From NCBI GenBank assembly GCA_002840555.1, contig PHBJ01000015.1:83623-147622 (forward strand): a stretch of DNA of 64,000 nt. The letters run 5' to 3'. Below are positions 1 through 9,858 of the stretch, one piece after another. A program made the translations under genes and the position numbers. Below the pieces are notes generated by a model. That model was not told the DNA's origin and searched no databases. It saw nothing but the letters and a program-made list of their open reading frames with translations. This stretch comes from Deltaproteobacteria bacterium HGW-Deltaproteobacteria-13 (GTDB lineage: Bacteria; Desulfobacterota; Syntrophia; Syntrophales; Smithellaceae). Within the stretch, counting starts at the first letter, position 1. Each line of letters begins with the position of its first letter.

Positions 1-878
1 CGCTGCAAACCAGCGGCCTGGCAACCCTTAACTCCGCTCAGGTGAATACAACACTTAATGTTGACGGAGCCACAACGCTCAACAGCACCCTGGACGTTGA
101 CGGAGCCACTCAGATTAACAATACGCTGCATGTTACCGGCGCAACGACTTTGGACAGCACACTGGATGTAGCCGGGAATCTTACGGCCACCGGCACAACA
201 AACCGTATTGGCACAGCCGGCGTATCAACGAATACCATCACCGGCGCCAACAACAATATTACCGCTACCGGAACCAACGCCGTTACCGGCGATATCAACA
301 CGATTACCGCTGCAACGCGCAACACCATAGGTGTAACGGGCGGCTCTACCATCACAACGACAGCTAATCAGATAACAGCTCTGGCTGCTGACGGCGTGAG
401 TGGACTTACAGTAAATAACAGCGCCGGTACAACCCCCGGCGTTGTTTCTCTGGTGAACAGCACGGGACATGGATTGACCATTAACCCGGCAGAGACGGTT
501 CTGACAGGCGGAACAACATCCACTTCACTGACTGTGAACAATTGGGGAGCTACCTTTAGCAACAACGGCAGCCCGGCCCGTGTAACGGGAGTTGCCGACG
601 GCGAAAATCAGTATGATGCCGTTAACTTCGGCCAGTTACAAAAAGCCAATATGGGTATTGCTTCCGTGTCGGCTTTGGCCGCAATTCCCGGCACAATGCC
701 TGGAAAAAGATTTGCTATTGGCGCCGGCTACGGTTATTTCGAAAATGAAAGCGCTGTCGCCATTGGCCTGAAGGCAAGTATATTGGATAGCATCAGCGTA
801 ACGGCAGGCGTAGGTATCGGCGTAGGACACAGCGACTCAACCTATACGGCGAATGCGGGAGTTTCCTATAGCTTTTAA
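1..878 (+). CDS. Trimeric autotransporter adhesin, C-terminal part (5' end outside window)
   Basis: The reading frame is open from the window edge and ends at 878, so only the C-terminal ~290 residues are present. The visible part starts with 12-residue (36-bp) tandem repeats of pattern L-x-V-x-G-A-T-x(4)-T at 54-197, followed by a Thr/Asn/Gly-rich passenger region. A YadA-type neck (DAVNFGQL) and a short membrane anchor follow, with alternating Gly/hydrophobic strands (FAIGAGYGYF, AVAIGLKAS, VTAGVGIGVG) ending in a terminal Phe, as in type Vc secretion anchors. By family knowledge, three such anchors form one outer-membrane barrel that displays the passenger. The stalk helix before the anchor is very short. 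The gene converges on pckG. Confidence 0.8.
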   Translation, partial: LQTSGLATLNSAQVNTTLNVDGATTLNSTLDVDGATQINNTLHVTGATTLDSTLDVAGNLTATGTTNRIGTAGVSTNTITGANNNITATGTNAVTGDINTITAATRNTIGVTGGSTITTTANQITALAADGVSGLTVNNSAGTTPGVVSLVNSTGHGLTINPAETVLTGGTTSTSLTVNNWGATFSNNGSPARVTGVADGENQYDAVNFGQLQKANMGIASVSALAAIPGTMPGKRFAIGAGYGYFENESAVAIGLKASILDSISVTAGVGIGVGHSDSTYTANAGVSYSF

Positions 879-931
879 TCCGGCAATAACAACAAGGCCG
901 AATCGAAGAAAGAGCCGGCCTCATTAATACA

Positions 932-967
932 AAAGAGGGGACAGCGATAATTCACTGTCCCCTCTTT
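932..967. terminator. Bidirectional intrinsic terminator between adhesin and pckG
   Basis: A perfect 13-bp inverted repeat (932-944 paired with 955-967, arms AAAGAGGGGACAG / CTGTCCCCTCTTT) has an A-rich left flank and T-rich right arm. It lies between two convergent genes and can serve both strands. Confidence 0.8.
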
Positions 968-1036
968 CATTTACTATTTCCGTTTAGGGAATTGATATCC
1001 AGAACAACTTGTGTTGTTCCCTGTTATTTCTAATGA

Positions 1037-2824
1037 CTATTTAAGCCTTTCTTTAAGCGCTGCGAATTGTTTTTTAAGTCTCTCGGGCAAACGATCCCCA
1101 AACTTGGCAAAGTGTTTTTCAATATCGGGAATTTCCGCTCTCCATGCTTCCAAATCAACATTGAGCAATTCTTTAACATCCTCAGCGCTGATGTTAAGCC
1201 CCTGCATATCGAGACCGTCGGCTTTGGGCTGCAATCCGATCGGCGTTTTGACCGCTTCGGCCTTTCCTTCCACTCTTTCGCACATCCATTTCAAAACCCG
1301 GCTGTTTTCTCCGAAACCGGGCCAGAGCCACCGGCCATCGGGTGTTTTGCGGAACCAGTTTACGTAAAAGATTCGGGGCGCTTTATCGCCGAGTTTATCG
1401 CCCATATCCAGCCAGTGCTGGAAATAATCACCCATATTGTAACCGCAGAAGGGCTGCATCGCGAAAGGATCGCGTCTTAAATTTCCCACCGCGCCGATAT
1501 TGGCGGCTGTGGTTTCCGAGGAGGCCGTTGCGCCCAGGAATACGCCGTGATCAAAACTGTAGGCTTCATTGACCAGAGGCACAACACCCGCGCGCCGTCC
1601 GCCGAAAACAAAAATATCAATGGGAACGCCTTCCGGCTTTTCCCAGTCCGGGCAGATAACGGGGCACTGGAAAGCGGGCGCGGTAAAACGGGAATTGGCG
1701 TGAGCCGCAACTTCCTTTTTCTCATTGGGCCAGTCCTGACCTTTCCAGTCAATGGCGTGCTTCGGAGGTTTGCCGTCCATCCCTTCCCACCAGATATCGC
1801 CCTTGTCGGTCAAAGCGCAATTGGTGAAAATGACATTTTTCTTGATGGTGTCCATCGCCATGGGATTGGAATCGTAGGACGTGCCCGGCGCGACGCCGAA
1901 AAATCCGGCTTCCGGGTTGATCGCATAGAGCCGGCCGTCGGGGCCGATCTTCATCCAGGCGATATCGTCACCGACGCATTCGCACTTCCAGCCTTCGATT
2001 GTCGGCTGCAGCATGGCCAGATTGGTCTTGCCGCAGGCGGAAGGAAACGCGGCGGCGATATGGTACTGTTTGCCTTCAGGGTTGGTCAGCCTCAGAATCA
2101 GCATATGCTCGGCCATCCAGCCTTCCCTTCTGGCCATCGCCGAGGCGATACGCAGGGCCAGGCATTTTTTGCCCAGAAGCGCGTTGCCGCCGTAGCCTGA
2201 ACCGTAAGACCAGATCAGATTTTCATCAGGAAAATGACTGATATATTTTTTCTCAATAGGCGCGCAGGGCCAGGAAACATCTTTTTGGCCCGGGGCCAGC
2301 GGAGCGCCGATGGAATGCAGGCAGGGAATGAATTCGCCTTTCTTTCCAAGCTTCCGGAGAACTTTTTTCCCCACGCGGGTCATGATGTGCATATTGCAGA
2401 CGACGTAGGGGCTGTCGGTTATCTCGATGCCGATTTTGGCAATCGGTGAATCAATCGGTCCCATGGAAAAAGGAATCACGTACATGGTGCGTCCCTTCAT
2501 GCATCCATTATAAAGGCCTTTCATTGTCGCCTTGAGTTCATCGGGCGCGACCCAGTTATTGGTCGGCCCCGCTTCCACCTGCAGGGGAGTGCTGATATAG
2601 GTCCGGTTCTCCACTCGCGCAACATCGGAAGGATCGGAACGGAACAAAAAACTGTTTCTTCTTTTCTTCAGCTTGGTCGCCATGCCGCTTTCTACCATCT
2701 GCGACATCAGTTCATTATATTCCTTTTTGGAACCGTCGCACCAATAGACTTCATCGGGCGTGCACATCCCGGCAATTTCTTCCACCCATTTTTTCAATTT
2801 CTCGTTTTTTACAGCGATTTCCAT
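1037..2824 (-). CDS. pckG: Phosphoenolpyruvate carboxykinase (GTP)
   Basis: This cytosolic enzyme interconverts oxaloacetate plus GTP with PEP, CO2 and GDP. The 595-residue length is typical of the GTP class. The P-loop (kinase-1a) FPSACGKTN lies near residues 259-267 with its Lys at about 266, a kinase-2-like metal site GDDIAW follows near residue 285, and the [12 protein letters not shown] segment typical of the GTP enzymes is present. The ATG at 2824 is preceded by AAGGAAA. It sits 70 bp downstream of ppdK on the same strand and probably shares its transcript. Together they could convert pyruvate to PEP and oxaloacetate, or make PEP for gluconeogenesis from acetyl-CoA-derived carbon. Confidence 0.95.
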   Translation of the reverse strand: MEIAVKNEKLKKWVEEIAGMCTPDEVYWCDGSKKEYNELMSQMVESGMATKLKKRRNSFLFRSDPSDVARVENRTYISTPLQVEAGPTNNWVAPDELKATMKGLYNGCMKGRTMYVIPFSMGPIDSPIAKIGIEITDSPYVVCNMHIMTRVGKKVLRKLGKKGEFIPCLHSIGAPLAPGQKDVSWPCAPIEKKYISHFPDENLIWSYGSGYGGNALLGKKCLALRIASAMARREGWMAEHMLILRLTNPEGKQYHIAAAFPSACGKTNLAMLQPTIEGWKCECVGDDIAWMKIGPDGRLYAINPEAGFFGVAPGTSYDSNPMAMDTIKKNVIFTNCALTDKGDIWWEGMDGKPPKHAIDWKGQDWPNEKKEVAAHANSRFTAPAFQCPVICPDWEKPEGVPIDIFVFGGRRAGVVPLVNEAYSFDHGVFLGATASSETTAANIGAVGNLRRDPFAMQPFCGYNMGDYFQHWLDMGDKLGDKAPRIFYVNWFRKTPDGRWLWPGFGENSRVLKWMCERVEGKAEAVKTPIGLQPKADGLDMQGLNISAEDVKELLNVDLEAWRAEIPDIEKHFAKFGDRLPERLKKQFAALKERLK

Positions 2825-2860
2825 AAAATGATATTTCCTTATTTGTTGAATTAATCCGAG

Positions 2861-2882
2861 CGCCGGATCTCACGATCCGGCG
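2861..2882 (-). terminator. GC-rich hairpin between ppdK and pckG
   Basis: A perfect 9-bp inverted repeat (2861-2869 / 2874-2882, CGCCGGATC / GATCCGGCG) with a 4-nt loop lies in the 70-bp gap between ppdK and pckG. No T-run follows on the minus strand, so it is more likely a processing or stability hairpin, or a partial attenuator, than a full terminator. Confidence 0.45.
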
Positions 2883-2894
2883 TTCTGAGGTTAA

Positions 2895-5714
2895 TTATTT
2901 TCGTGACTTTTTCGCTTTTACCTTCGCTTTTGTTTTTACTTTTGCCTTGGGCTTTGCCGCTACCTTTGCTTTTGCTTTCGGTTTGGCCACAGGTTTCGGC
3001 GCACTCTTTTTCTCGTTGACAACGGCCTGAGCGGCAGCCAGACGCGCTATCGGTATACGATAGGGCGAACAACTGACGTAATTCATGCCCACACCGTGGC
3101 AGAACATAACGCTGGAAGGTTCCCCTCCATGCTCGCCGCAAATGCCGACCTTTAAATCTTTCCGTGTCCGGCGTCCTCTTTCCACACCCATCTGGATCAG
3201 CTGGCCGACGCCGGACTGATCAAGAATCTGGAAGGGATCAACGGGAATAATTTTCTTGGCCAGATATCCGGGCACAAAAGCGCCGACATCGTCACGGCTG
3301 AAGCCGTAAGTCATCTGGGTCAGATCGTTCGTTCCAAAGCTGAAGAATTCGGCTTCTTCAGCAATCTTATCGGCCAGCAATGCCGCGCGCGGAATCTCGA
3401 TCATGGTTCCCACCATGTACGGAATTTTCTTCAATCCGTATTTGGCCAGCACTTCGGGATAAATCTTTTTCACGATAGCCGCCTGATTCCTGAATTCGGC
3501 CACATCACAAACAACCGGAATCATGATTTCGGGGAATGCCTTTTGGCCTTCCTTGATCAGCTCCGCCGCTCCTTCCAGAATGGCGCGGATCTGCATTTCG
3601 CTGATTTCGGGATAGGTAATGCCCAGACGCACGCCACGATGTCCCATCATCGGATTGGTCTCATGCAGTTTTTCCGCGCGGGAGTTGAGACTGTCTATCG
3701 AAATATTAAGACTCTCCGCGAGACGCGCGCGTTCTTCGATATTCTCCGGAACGAATTCATGCAGGGGCGGATCCAGAAGGCGGATGGTGACCGGTCTTCC
3801 GCCCATGGCTTCAATGGTCTTTTTAATAAAGCCTTTGACAAACGGGAACAATTCGTCCAGGGCAGCGCGGCGCTGTTCCTCATTGTCTGAAATAATCATC
3901 TTGCGCAGATAAAACAGCGGTTGTTCACTGTTCTCGCCATAAAACATGTGCTCGGTGCGAAACAGTCCGATGCCTTCGGCGCCGAACTGTACAGCTTTAG
4001 CGGCGTCTTTCGGCGTTTCAGCGTTGGTGCGGATTTTCAGACGCCGGATAGAATCGCAGAGTTTCATGAAAGTCGCAAAATTAACATCATCTTCCGCGCC
4101 GCTGATCATCGGCAGAGCGCCAATATAAGCGCGTCCTTTTGTTCCGTTGAGTGTTACGAAGTCACCTTCACGCACTGTTTTTCCGTCAACCATCATTACC
4201 TTTTGGGCAATATCAACGTGCAGAGTGCCGGCGCCGACAATACAGCACTTGCCCCAGCCGCGGGCCACCAGTGCCGCGTGCGAGGTCATACCGCCGCGAG
4301 CCGTCAGAATACCTTCGGCCGCGCGCATACCTTCCACATCTTCGGGATTGGTTTCCTCACGAACGAGGATAACTTTCTTGCCTTCCTTCTTCCATTCCAT
4401 CGCAACTTCCGACGTAAAGGCAACCACTCCTACAGCGCCGCCGGGACCGGCCGGCAGGCCCTTGACCAGAAAATCAGCTGTCACTTCAGCTTTCGGATCA
4501 ACCATCGGATGAAGCATTTCATCAAGCTGTGCCGGCGTCACGCGCGAGACAGCTTCTTCGGCGCTGATCATTTTCTTTTTATACATTTCCACGGCCATGC
4601 GCACCGCGGCGGGACCGTTACGTTTGCCGTTGCGTGTCTGCAACATCCAAACGCGGCCGTCCTGAATGGTGAATTCCAGATCCTGCATATCCTTGAAGTG
4701 TGCTTCCAGCTTATTGCGAATAGCATTAATCTGGACGTAGGCTTTGGGCATGGCCTTCTCCAGAGATGGATGTCCTTCGACATCGTCTACCTGGCGGGTT
4801 TCTTCATTGATCGGATTGGGTGTGCGGATACCCGCGACAACATCTTCGCCCTGCGCGTTGGGCAGCCACTCGCCATAGAACTTGTTTTCGCCGGTTGCCG
4901 GATTACGGGTAAAGGCAACGCCGGTGGCGGAATTATCGCCCATGTTGCCGAACACCATCGCCTGCACATTGACCGCCGTGCCCCACTCATCGGGAATGCC
5001 TTCAATCCGGCGGTAGGAGACAGCACGTTTTCCATTCCAGCTTTTAAAAACAGCGCCGATCGCGCCCCATAACTGCTCCATAGCGTCATCGGGGAAGGGT
5101 TTGCCGAGAACCTCCCGCACCTTGGCTTTGTAAATTTCAGCCAGTTCGGCAAGGTCCTGATCCGTAAGATCAACATCCAGTTTGGCGTTGCGGCGTACTT
5201 TCATTGCCGCCAGCTCTCTTTCCAGTTGCTGGCGCACGCCCATGCCTTCGGCCGGCTCGATGCCTTCGGCTTTTTCCATCACAACGTCCGAATACATCTG
5301 AATCAAGCGGCGGTAAGAATCCCAAACGAAGCGGGGATTTTTTGTTTTTTCAATCATACCGGCAATGGTCTTCGAGGTCAGACCGATATTCAAAACGGTT
5401 TCCATCATGCCTGGCATACTGCTGCGCGCGCCTGATCGGGCGGAAAACAACAAAGGGTTCTTCGGATCGCCGAACTTCATACCGGCATCTTTTTCCGTTT
5501 TCTGCAGCGCTTTTAAAACCTGTTCTTTTAATCCTTGAGGATAACGGCCTTTATTTTCATAGAAAGCCGTGCACACTTCCGTTGTAATCGTAAAACCCGG
5601 AGGAATAGGAATATCAAGATGTGCCATTTCCGCAAGTCCAACTCCCTTGCCTCCCAAAAGATTCTTGCTTTTTCCATATCCTTCCGAGAAAGAGTAAACA
5701 TATTTAGTGCCCAT
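2895..5714 (-). CDS. ppdK: Pyruvate, phosphate dikinase with Lys/Ala-rich C-terminal tail
   Basis: It catalyses the reversible conversion of pyruvate, ATP and Pi to PEP, AMP and PPi in the cytosol. The N-terminal ATP-grasp domain starts at once (LLGGKGVGLAEM). The swivelling phosphohistidine domain has GGMTSHAALVARGWGK with His at about 479, and the C-terminal TIM barrel ends with GICGEHGGEPSS and VSCSPYR, whose Cys at about 882 corresponds to the family's general acid. The core ends near residue 900. The last 37 residues (codons 2898-3008) are an extra tail with 16 Lys and no acidic residue, resembling histone H1-like tails. The ATG at 5714 has AAGGAGGT about 14 nt upstream. Confidence 0.95.
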   Translation of the reverse strand: MGTKYVYSFSEGYGKSKNLLGGKGVGLAEMAHLDIPIPPGFTITTEVCTAFYENKGRYPQGLKEQVLKALQKTEKDAGMKFGDPKNPLLFSARSGARSSMPGMMETVLNIGLTSKTIAGMIEKTKNPRFVWDSYRRLIQMYSDVVMEKAEGIEPAEGMGVRQQLERELAAMKVRRNAKLDVDLTDQDLAELAEIYKAKVREVLGKPFPDDAMEQLWGAIGAVFKSWNGKRAVSYRRIEGIPDEWGTAVNVQAMVFGNMGDNSATGVAFTRNPATGENKFYGEWLPNAQGEDVVAGIRTPNPINEETRQVDDVEGHPSLEKAMPKAYVQINAIRNKLEAHFKDMQDLEFTIQDGRVWMLQTRNGKRNGPAAVRMAVEMYKKKMISAEEAVSRVTPAQLDEMLHPMVDPKAEVTADFLVKGLPAGPGGAVGVVAFTSEVAMEWKKEGKKVILVREETNPEDVEGMRAAEGILTARGGMTSHAALVARGWGKCCIVGAGTLHVDIAQKVMMVDGKTVREGDFVTLNGTKGRAYIGALPMISGAEDDVNFATFMKLCDSIRRLKIRTNAETPKDAAKAVQFGAEGIGLFRTEHMFYGENSEQPLFYLRKMIISDNEEQRRAALDELFPFVKGFIKKTIEAMGGRPVTIRLLDPPLHEFVPENIEERARLAESLNISIDSLNSRAEKLHETNPMMGHRGVRLGITYPEISEMQIRAILEGAAELIKEGQKAFPEIMIPVVCDVAEFRNQAAIVKKIYPEVLAKYGLKKIPYMVGTMIEIPRAALLADKIAEEAEFFSFGTNDLTQMTYGFSRDDVGAFVPGYLAKKIIPVDPFQILDQSGVGQLIQMGVERGRRTRKDLKVGICGEHGGEPSSVMFCHGVGMNYVSCSPYRIPIARLAAAQAVVNEKKSAPKPVAKPKAKAKVAAKPKAKVKTKAKVKAKKSRK

Positions 5715-5772
5715 AACTTCGCTTTTAAACCTCCTTGATTAATTCCAAGATATTTATATTTTCATGCCGTAA

Positions 5773-5801
5773 TATCGACACAAGATCATACTTATTGTCA
5801 A
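5773..5801 (-). promoter_or_regulatory. Candidate promoter of the ppdK-pckG operon
   Basis: A consensus -35 hexamer TTGACA (minus strand, 5801-5796) lies about 80 bp upstream of ppdK. The -10 match at normal spacing is poor; GATATT at 19-bp spacing is the best candidate. The rest of the 320-bp gap (5715-6037) is AT-rich and shows only weak inverted repeats near 5820-5840 and 5986-6008; no gene is visible. Confidence 0.3.
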
Positions 5802-6037
5802 GATAAAATTGTATTTTTAGAAAGCGTATAACCGCTTTTATTTTAACCCCTTAAGAAGTCCCTGGAAATTAATATCATTAAACATCTCCAACAGAAATCA
5901 TTAATCATTTCAGTGTATTTACGCTATTTTTCATGCAGCAGCCGCCCTTAACAATGGTAAACGCATGATAATATTTATGAATTGTGTACTGCAAAAACCG
6001 GCGGTACAATTACTTTTGAATAAATGCAACATGTTAT

Positions 6038-6802
6038 CTATATCGTCGGCCTGGCGCAAAATTGTTTGATTCTGGAAGATATTTTTACAATGAGAAAAGA
6101 AACCGGAGACAGAGGAACATTATTTTTTTTAAAGGCTTTATAAATCCAAAAATTTTGCCTGATAATATTAACAACGGAATTATTTGAGATTCCGCCAAGC
6201 CTCATTCTGATAAATATTCGGGGAATATAAACCGCTTGAATCTGAAACCGCTCCAGAAATCTTGCCAGCAATTCAACATCCGCCGCCAGAGCATAATTTA
6301 AATCAAACAGACCATAGTTTTCGTATACCCGCCGGCGGGCAAAAAAGGTCGGGTGGGGCGGCATCCATCCTTTGGAAAATAATCCTTTTTTAAAAGCGCA
6401 TGACTTCCAATATCTGATAATATTCTTAATGTTATCCTTATCAACATAAATCAAATCCGCATAACATGCGTCAATCGCAGGATTGCTCATCACCGCAGAC
6501 ACATTCTCTAAAATATGAGAATCGTAATACACATCGTCAGAATTAAGAATTCCAATGACATCGCCGGTTGCCAACCGGATGCCCTTATTCATCGCATCAT
6601 ATATGCCGTTATCCGGCTCACTGACAAGATGAACCCGATGTTTTTTCCATTCATGAATAACAGCCAGTGTCCCATCTGTCGAACCGCCGTCAATAATAAT
6701 ATGTTCAAAGTTCTTATGGGATTGCGAGGCGATGGATTCAAGAGTATCTCTGATTGTCGCCGCGCTGTTGCGGCACACGGTTACTATCGTTATTTTTATC
6801 AT
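6038..6802 (-). CDS. Glycosyltransferase family 2
   Basis: This is a 254-residue GT-A-fold enzyme, expected to transfer a sugar from a nucleotide-sugar donor to a glycan on the cytoplasmic side. The N-terminal nucleotide-binding segment ITIVTVCRNSAATIRDTLES, the DGGSTDG loop and a DxD-type metal motif (LNSDDVYYD) are visible. The C-terminal ~50 residues are basic and aromatic with amphipathic stretches that may hold it at the membrane. It is the last gene of the long minus-strand glycan run and lies 30 bp downstream of another GT2. Donor and acceptor cannot be read from the sequence. Confidence 0.85.
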   Translation of the reverse strand: MIKITIVTVCRNSAATIRDTLESIASQSHKNFEHIIIDGGSTDGTLAVIHEWKKHRVHLVSEPDNGIYDAMNKGIRLATGDVIGILNSDDVYYDSHILENVSAVMSNPAIDACYADLIYVDKDNIKNIIRYWKSCAFKKGLFSKGWMPPHPTFFARRRVYENYGLFDLNYALAADVELLARFLERFQIQAVYIPRIFIRMRLGGISNNSVVNIIRQNFWIYKAFKKNNVPLSPVSFLIVKISSRIKQFCARPTI

Positions 6803-6832
6803 GACCGATTAATATCCCGCTTAACGCAGATC

Positions 6833-7711
6833 CTATGGCTTCAATCTGCCTATCATTTTTATAAAATCAATTTTTTCAGGCGATAATCGCCAACCGTTTT
6901 TCAACTGCCCGTAATCTCGCAAATCTATAAATTTTAAATAAAGCTTTGGATATACCCGGATGATGTCCAGGATAAATATTTTGATAAAATACTTGAATGC
7001 CGTCATATAATATTTATTGCGGGAATGAAGGATTCCTTCCCGCTTCAGCTCCTTTAACGTTTGCCAGTGCGCCCTGTTGGTATCAATTGCTTTTCTCAAA
7101 TTAATATCTCTTTCTTCCTGATAAATCGTCAGCGCATCTTCAAACCATAAGCCTTTATACTTTAACGAAAGCATCCATATCACTCTGGCATCTTCAGCAG
7201 GTCCGCCTCTTCCCCTGGTTATTTTATACCTGATTTTTTCCGCAATATCTTTTTTAAGAGCAAGTGTGGGATGAACAAATTCTCTGGGCAGACAGCCGGA
7301 TGGATCGAGGAATCCTCTGGTGCCCTTTATTCTCATGCTGTTATTTACCACAACGGCGTAAGAGCAGAAAAAATCATAATTCTTCAGCCTTGCCTTTTCA
7401 ATAGTTTCCAGACGCTCCGGAAAATTAAGATCATCAACATCCCAGATAACAATCCAATCTCCTCTGGATTCCCCGATGGCCAGATTCCGCGCATATCCCC
7501 GTCCTTTATTCTGTTTGTATGAAAATAAACGAACCCGGGCGTCTTCGATTTTTCGAACAATTCCCGCCGTGCCATCGGTTGAACCGTCGTCGACAACGAC
7601 CCATTCCCAACTTGTATAGGACTGCTTGAGGAGATTTTTATAACATCGCTCCACAAAATCAGCGCCATTATAAATAGGAGTGATAACTGAATATTTCGGT
7701 CTTTTATCCAT
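6833..7711 (-). CDS. Glycosyltransferase family 2
   Basis: This is a 292-residue GT2 enzyme. The N-terminus YSVITPIYNGADFVERCYKN, the VVDDGSTDGT loop and the metal-binding WDVDDLNFPE give a complete GT-A core over residues 8-120. The C-terminal part (FKYFIKIFILDIIRVYPKLY) is rich in hydrophobic and basic residues and could be a membrane-associating helix. It lies upstream of and in line with the 6038-6802 glycosyltransferase and belongs to the surface-glycan locus. Its specificity is unknown. The 135-bp gap upstream (7712-7846) shows no gene. Confidence 0.85.
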   Translation of the reverse strand: MDKRPKYSVITPIYNGADFVERCYKNLLKQSYTSWEWVVVDDGSTDGTAGIVRKIEDARVRLFSYKQNKGRGYARNLAIGESRGDWIVIWDVDDLNFPERLETIEKARLKNYDFFCSYAVVVNNSMRIKGTRGFLDPSGCLPREFVHPTLALKKDIAEKIRYKITRGRGGPAEDARVIWMLSLKYKGLWFEDALTIYQEERDINLRKAIDTNRAHWQTLKELKREGILHSRNKYYMTAFKYFIKIFILDIIRVYPKLYLKFIDLRDYGQLKNGWRLSPEKIDFIKMIGRLKP

Positions 7712-7846
7712 ATTTTATTTCTAAATTGTTCCCGGCGGATTTATATTGTCTTCAGTGTGAAATATTTAAGGATTTGTCTGCATGCAGCGTTTCCCTGTCA
7801 ACCCTTATAGAAAACAGCGCCTTTCCCCCTTTTTTCCAAGTTAATT

Positions 7847-8743
7847 TTAAGAGAAATCCTCTCTTTTAAGCTGAAAATTCCGGGGAGAAAAATTAAGATC
7901 ACGGGTTGCCTCGGCGTGATCAAAGACAAGATCCTGATTCATCCTTTCCGCCATGGCAGCCGACCAGTGACGAAAAGGGGGAAATATGCGGAGTATAAAA
8001 ATGGCCAGCCGGAAAAGCCAGAGGGGAAATACGACAAATCGCGGTTTTCTGCCAAGAGCCGAAAAAACACGGCAGACCATTTCCCGGTAATCGATTGTCT
8101 CTCCTCCTGATATGTTATAGCAATGATTAGCCGCCTGTTCCGCCTTTAATGCGGCAACACAGGCAAAAGCCACATCCTGTGCATATATCGGCTGCCGGAG
8201 TCCGCGCGCTTCCCCGAATACGCAGAAGAAAGAAAAACGCCTGATAAAAGCGGCAATCACACTGACATTCTTGTCACGTCCCGGACTGTAAATAAGAGTG
8301 GGTCTCAGAATGGTAAAAGTTAATTTCTCTTTTTTTGCCCAAGCGGACAAATTCTTCTCATTTTCAGCCAACTTCTCCGCCAGCTTTTTTTCAGCCCGAT
8401 CAGAAGATTCTTTCTTGGTAAATCTGCTTGTTGATGAAACCGCCACGATCTGTCTGGCGCCGTAAGTCAAAAGCAGGTGAAAGTATTCCGGCAAAACCGC
8501 AATAGGCGCCAGACTAATCCAACACGTTATCTGTTTTTCTTTTTGATGAAGATCCCTGATCGCGGTTGATCCGGACTGAGCAAGCAATTGCCAGGTCAGC
8601 AGGCCGTTTCCCGATGGCTTGATGTTTTGTTCCCGGCGGGAAAACGCAACGACATCCCAGCCTTCTTCAACTAATAAGGGCAAAAGATATTCGCCAACGA
8701 TACTGGAGGCGCCCAGGACGCCGACGCGGCCTTTACAAGACAT
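7847..8743 (-). CDS. NAD(P)-dependent epimerase/dehydratase-like protein (atypical SDR)
   Basis: The 298-residue protein begins with a Rossmann nucleotide-binding loop, GVLGASSIVGEYLLPLL (G-x-x-G-x-x-G pattern), and continues with an extended-SDR pattern: a VAVSSTSRF strand, ILRPTLIYSPGRD, and later YAQDVAFACVAAL and YNISGGETIDY. These resemble nucleotide-sugar epimerases and NDUFA9-like atypical SDRs. No clear YxxxK catalytic pair was found, so a binding or atypical role is possible. Its 5' end overlaps the upstream GT2 gene by 11 bp, which implies translational coupling within the glycan operon. A role in modifying a nucleotide sugar or lipid-linked sugar is inferred from context. Confidence 0.75.
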   Translation of the reverse strand: MSCKGRVGVLGASSIVGEYLLPLLVEEGWDVVAFSRREQNIKPSGNGLLTWQLLAQSGSTAIRDLHQKEKQITCWISLAPIAVLPEYFHLLLTYGARQIVAVSSTSRFTKKESSDRAEKKLAEKLAENEKNLSAWAKKEKLTFTILRPTLIYSPGRDKNVSVIAAFIRRFSFFCVFGEARGLRQPIYAQDVAFACVAALKAEQAANHCYNISGGETIDYREMVCRVFSALGRKPRFVVFPLWLFRLAIFILRIFPPFRHWSAAMAERMNQDLVFDHAEATRDLNFSPRNFQLKREDFS

Positions 8744-9638
8744 GATGATCCGCCCATTCTTTTAAATTTCGCACACCAAGGTAAAAAGTTATAACCGCAA
8801 ATCTAAGCCAGACACCAAATCCAATAATCCATAATAATATTGCCGGATATCGAAACCGGAAGAACTTATTGTAGAAACGGATCATCCCCTTGTGTTTGTG
8901 CCATTCCACAAAAATCGGCCGCGTTTTGCTGCAAACACCTTTGTAATGAATGACGCGAGCATCAGGCACAAACATAATTTGCCACCCCTTCCGGCGGAAA
9001 CGCATGCACCAGTCCAGATCTTCGCAATGCAAAAAATAACCGGCGTCAAGGAATCCCACATCCAGAAGAGCTTCATGCTTTATCAACATGCAGGAACCGG
9101 AAATGGCTTCAATTTCAACGGGACGCTGGGGCAGAGGTTCTTTATGCAAAAGAAAATCAGAGAAAATCCCGGGGAAGCGTTTACTGAATCTCGACAGTCC
9201 AAAGGCGCGGATAAAAGACCGCCATGGTGTCGGCACTGAGCGCCGCCCGCCTGCCTGTTCTGTTCCATCCGGATTGAGAAGATGCGGCCCGACCATCCCA
9301 ATCCGCGGTGATGATTTAATGCAGGATAATAATTTCTCCAAGGCGTTTTTATCAAGAATACAATCCGGATTCAGAAAAAGTAAATAATCGCTTCCTCCGT
9401 CAACGGCAATACCTATATTACAGCCTTTGGCAAAACCTAAATTTTTACTGTTGCGAATGCAAACCAGACGGGACTGACCATCAGCGATATTTTTAATATC
9501 TCTCATGCTGTTATCTTTAGAGTCATTATCAATAACAATTATTCTGTTAACGGAAGCACAACGCAATAGTGAATTTACAGCCTCATTCAATATTGAACCG
9601 GCGTTATAGTTGACAATAATTGCGGATAACTTAGACAT
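8733..9638 (-). CDS. Glycosyltransferase family 2, rhamnosyltransferase-like
   Basis: This 301-residue enzyme has the layout of the WbbL/rhamnosyltransferase branch of GT2: LSAIIVNYNAGSILNEAV at the start, NSKNLGFAKGCN, the metal-binding LNPDC, a GAISGSCMLI-like acceptor loop (EAISGSCMLIKHEALLDVGF) and the late HCEDLDWCMR motif. A hydrophobic C-terminal segment (AILLWIIGFGVWLRFAVITF) suggests membrane anchoring. It overlaps the following epimerase-like gene by 11 bp. Rhamnose or another deoxysugar is a plausible donor by family analogy only. The 220 bp upstream (9639-9858) are AT-rich with no visible gene. Confidence 0.85.
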   Translation of the reverse strand: MSKLSAIIVNYNAGSILNEAVNSLLRCASVNRIIVIDNDSKDNSMRDIKNIADGQSRLVCIRNSKNLGFAKGCNIGIAVDGGSDYLLFLNPDCILDKNALEKLLSCIKSSPRIGMVGPHLLNPDGTEQAGGRRSVPTPWRSFIRAFGLSRFSKRFPGIFSDFLLHKEPLPQRPVEIEAISGSCMLIKHEALLDVGFLDAGYFLHCEDLDWCMRFRRKGWQIMFVPDARVIHYKGVCSKTRPIFVEWHKHKGMIRFYNKFFRFRYPAILLWIIGFGVWLRFAVITFYLGVRNLKEWADHHVL

Positions 9639-9858
9639 ATAGAACCTAATTCCAAGGATTTGCGTTAAACCAACCTAAAACCTTTTTAAGCTCCATCCCA
9701 TTTTCAGATTAGGAAAAATTCCTATAACTTTTGATTATGATGATAACAATACTTTTTTACTAAAAGATATTTGATTTATCGTTCATTACTAATCCACAAC
9801 GAGCTGCCCTGAATGATATGAGGCCTTTTACTCTTTTTCGTTTTTTACTTTCCGTGCA

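Noticed and set aside
3921-5072. Long plus-strand open frame antisense to ppdK
   Set aside because: It is a shadow of the well-conserved ppdK reading frame, has no ribosome-binding site or family motif, and its sequence is fixed by the other strand.
5986-6008. Weak inverted repeat after the last glycosyltransferase as terminator
   Set aside because: The stem is short and interrupted with no T-run; too weak to call.
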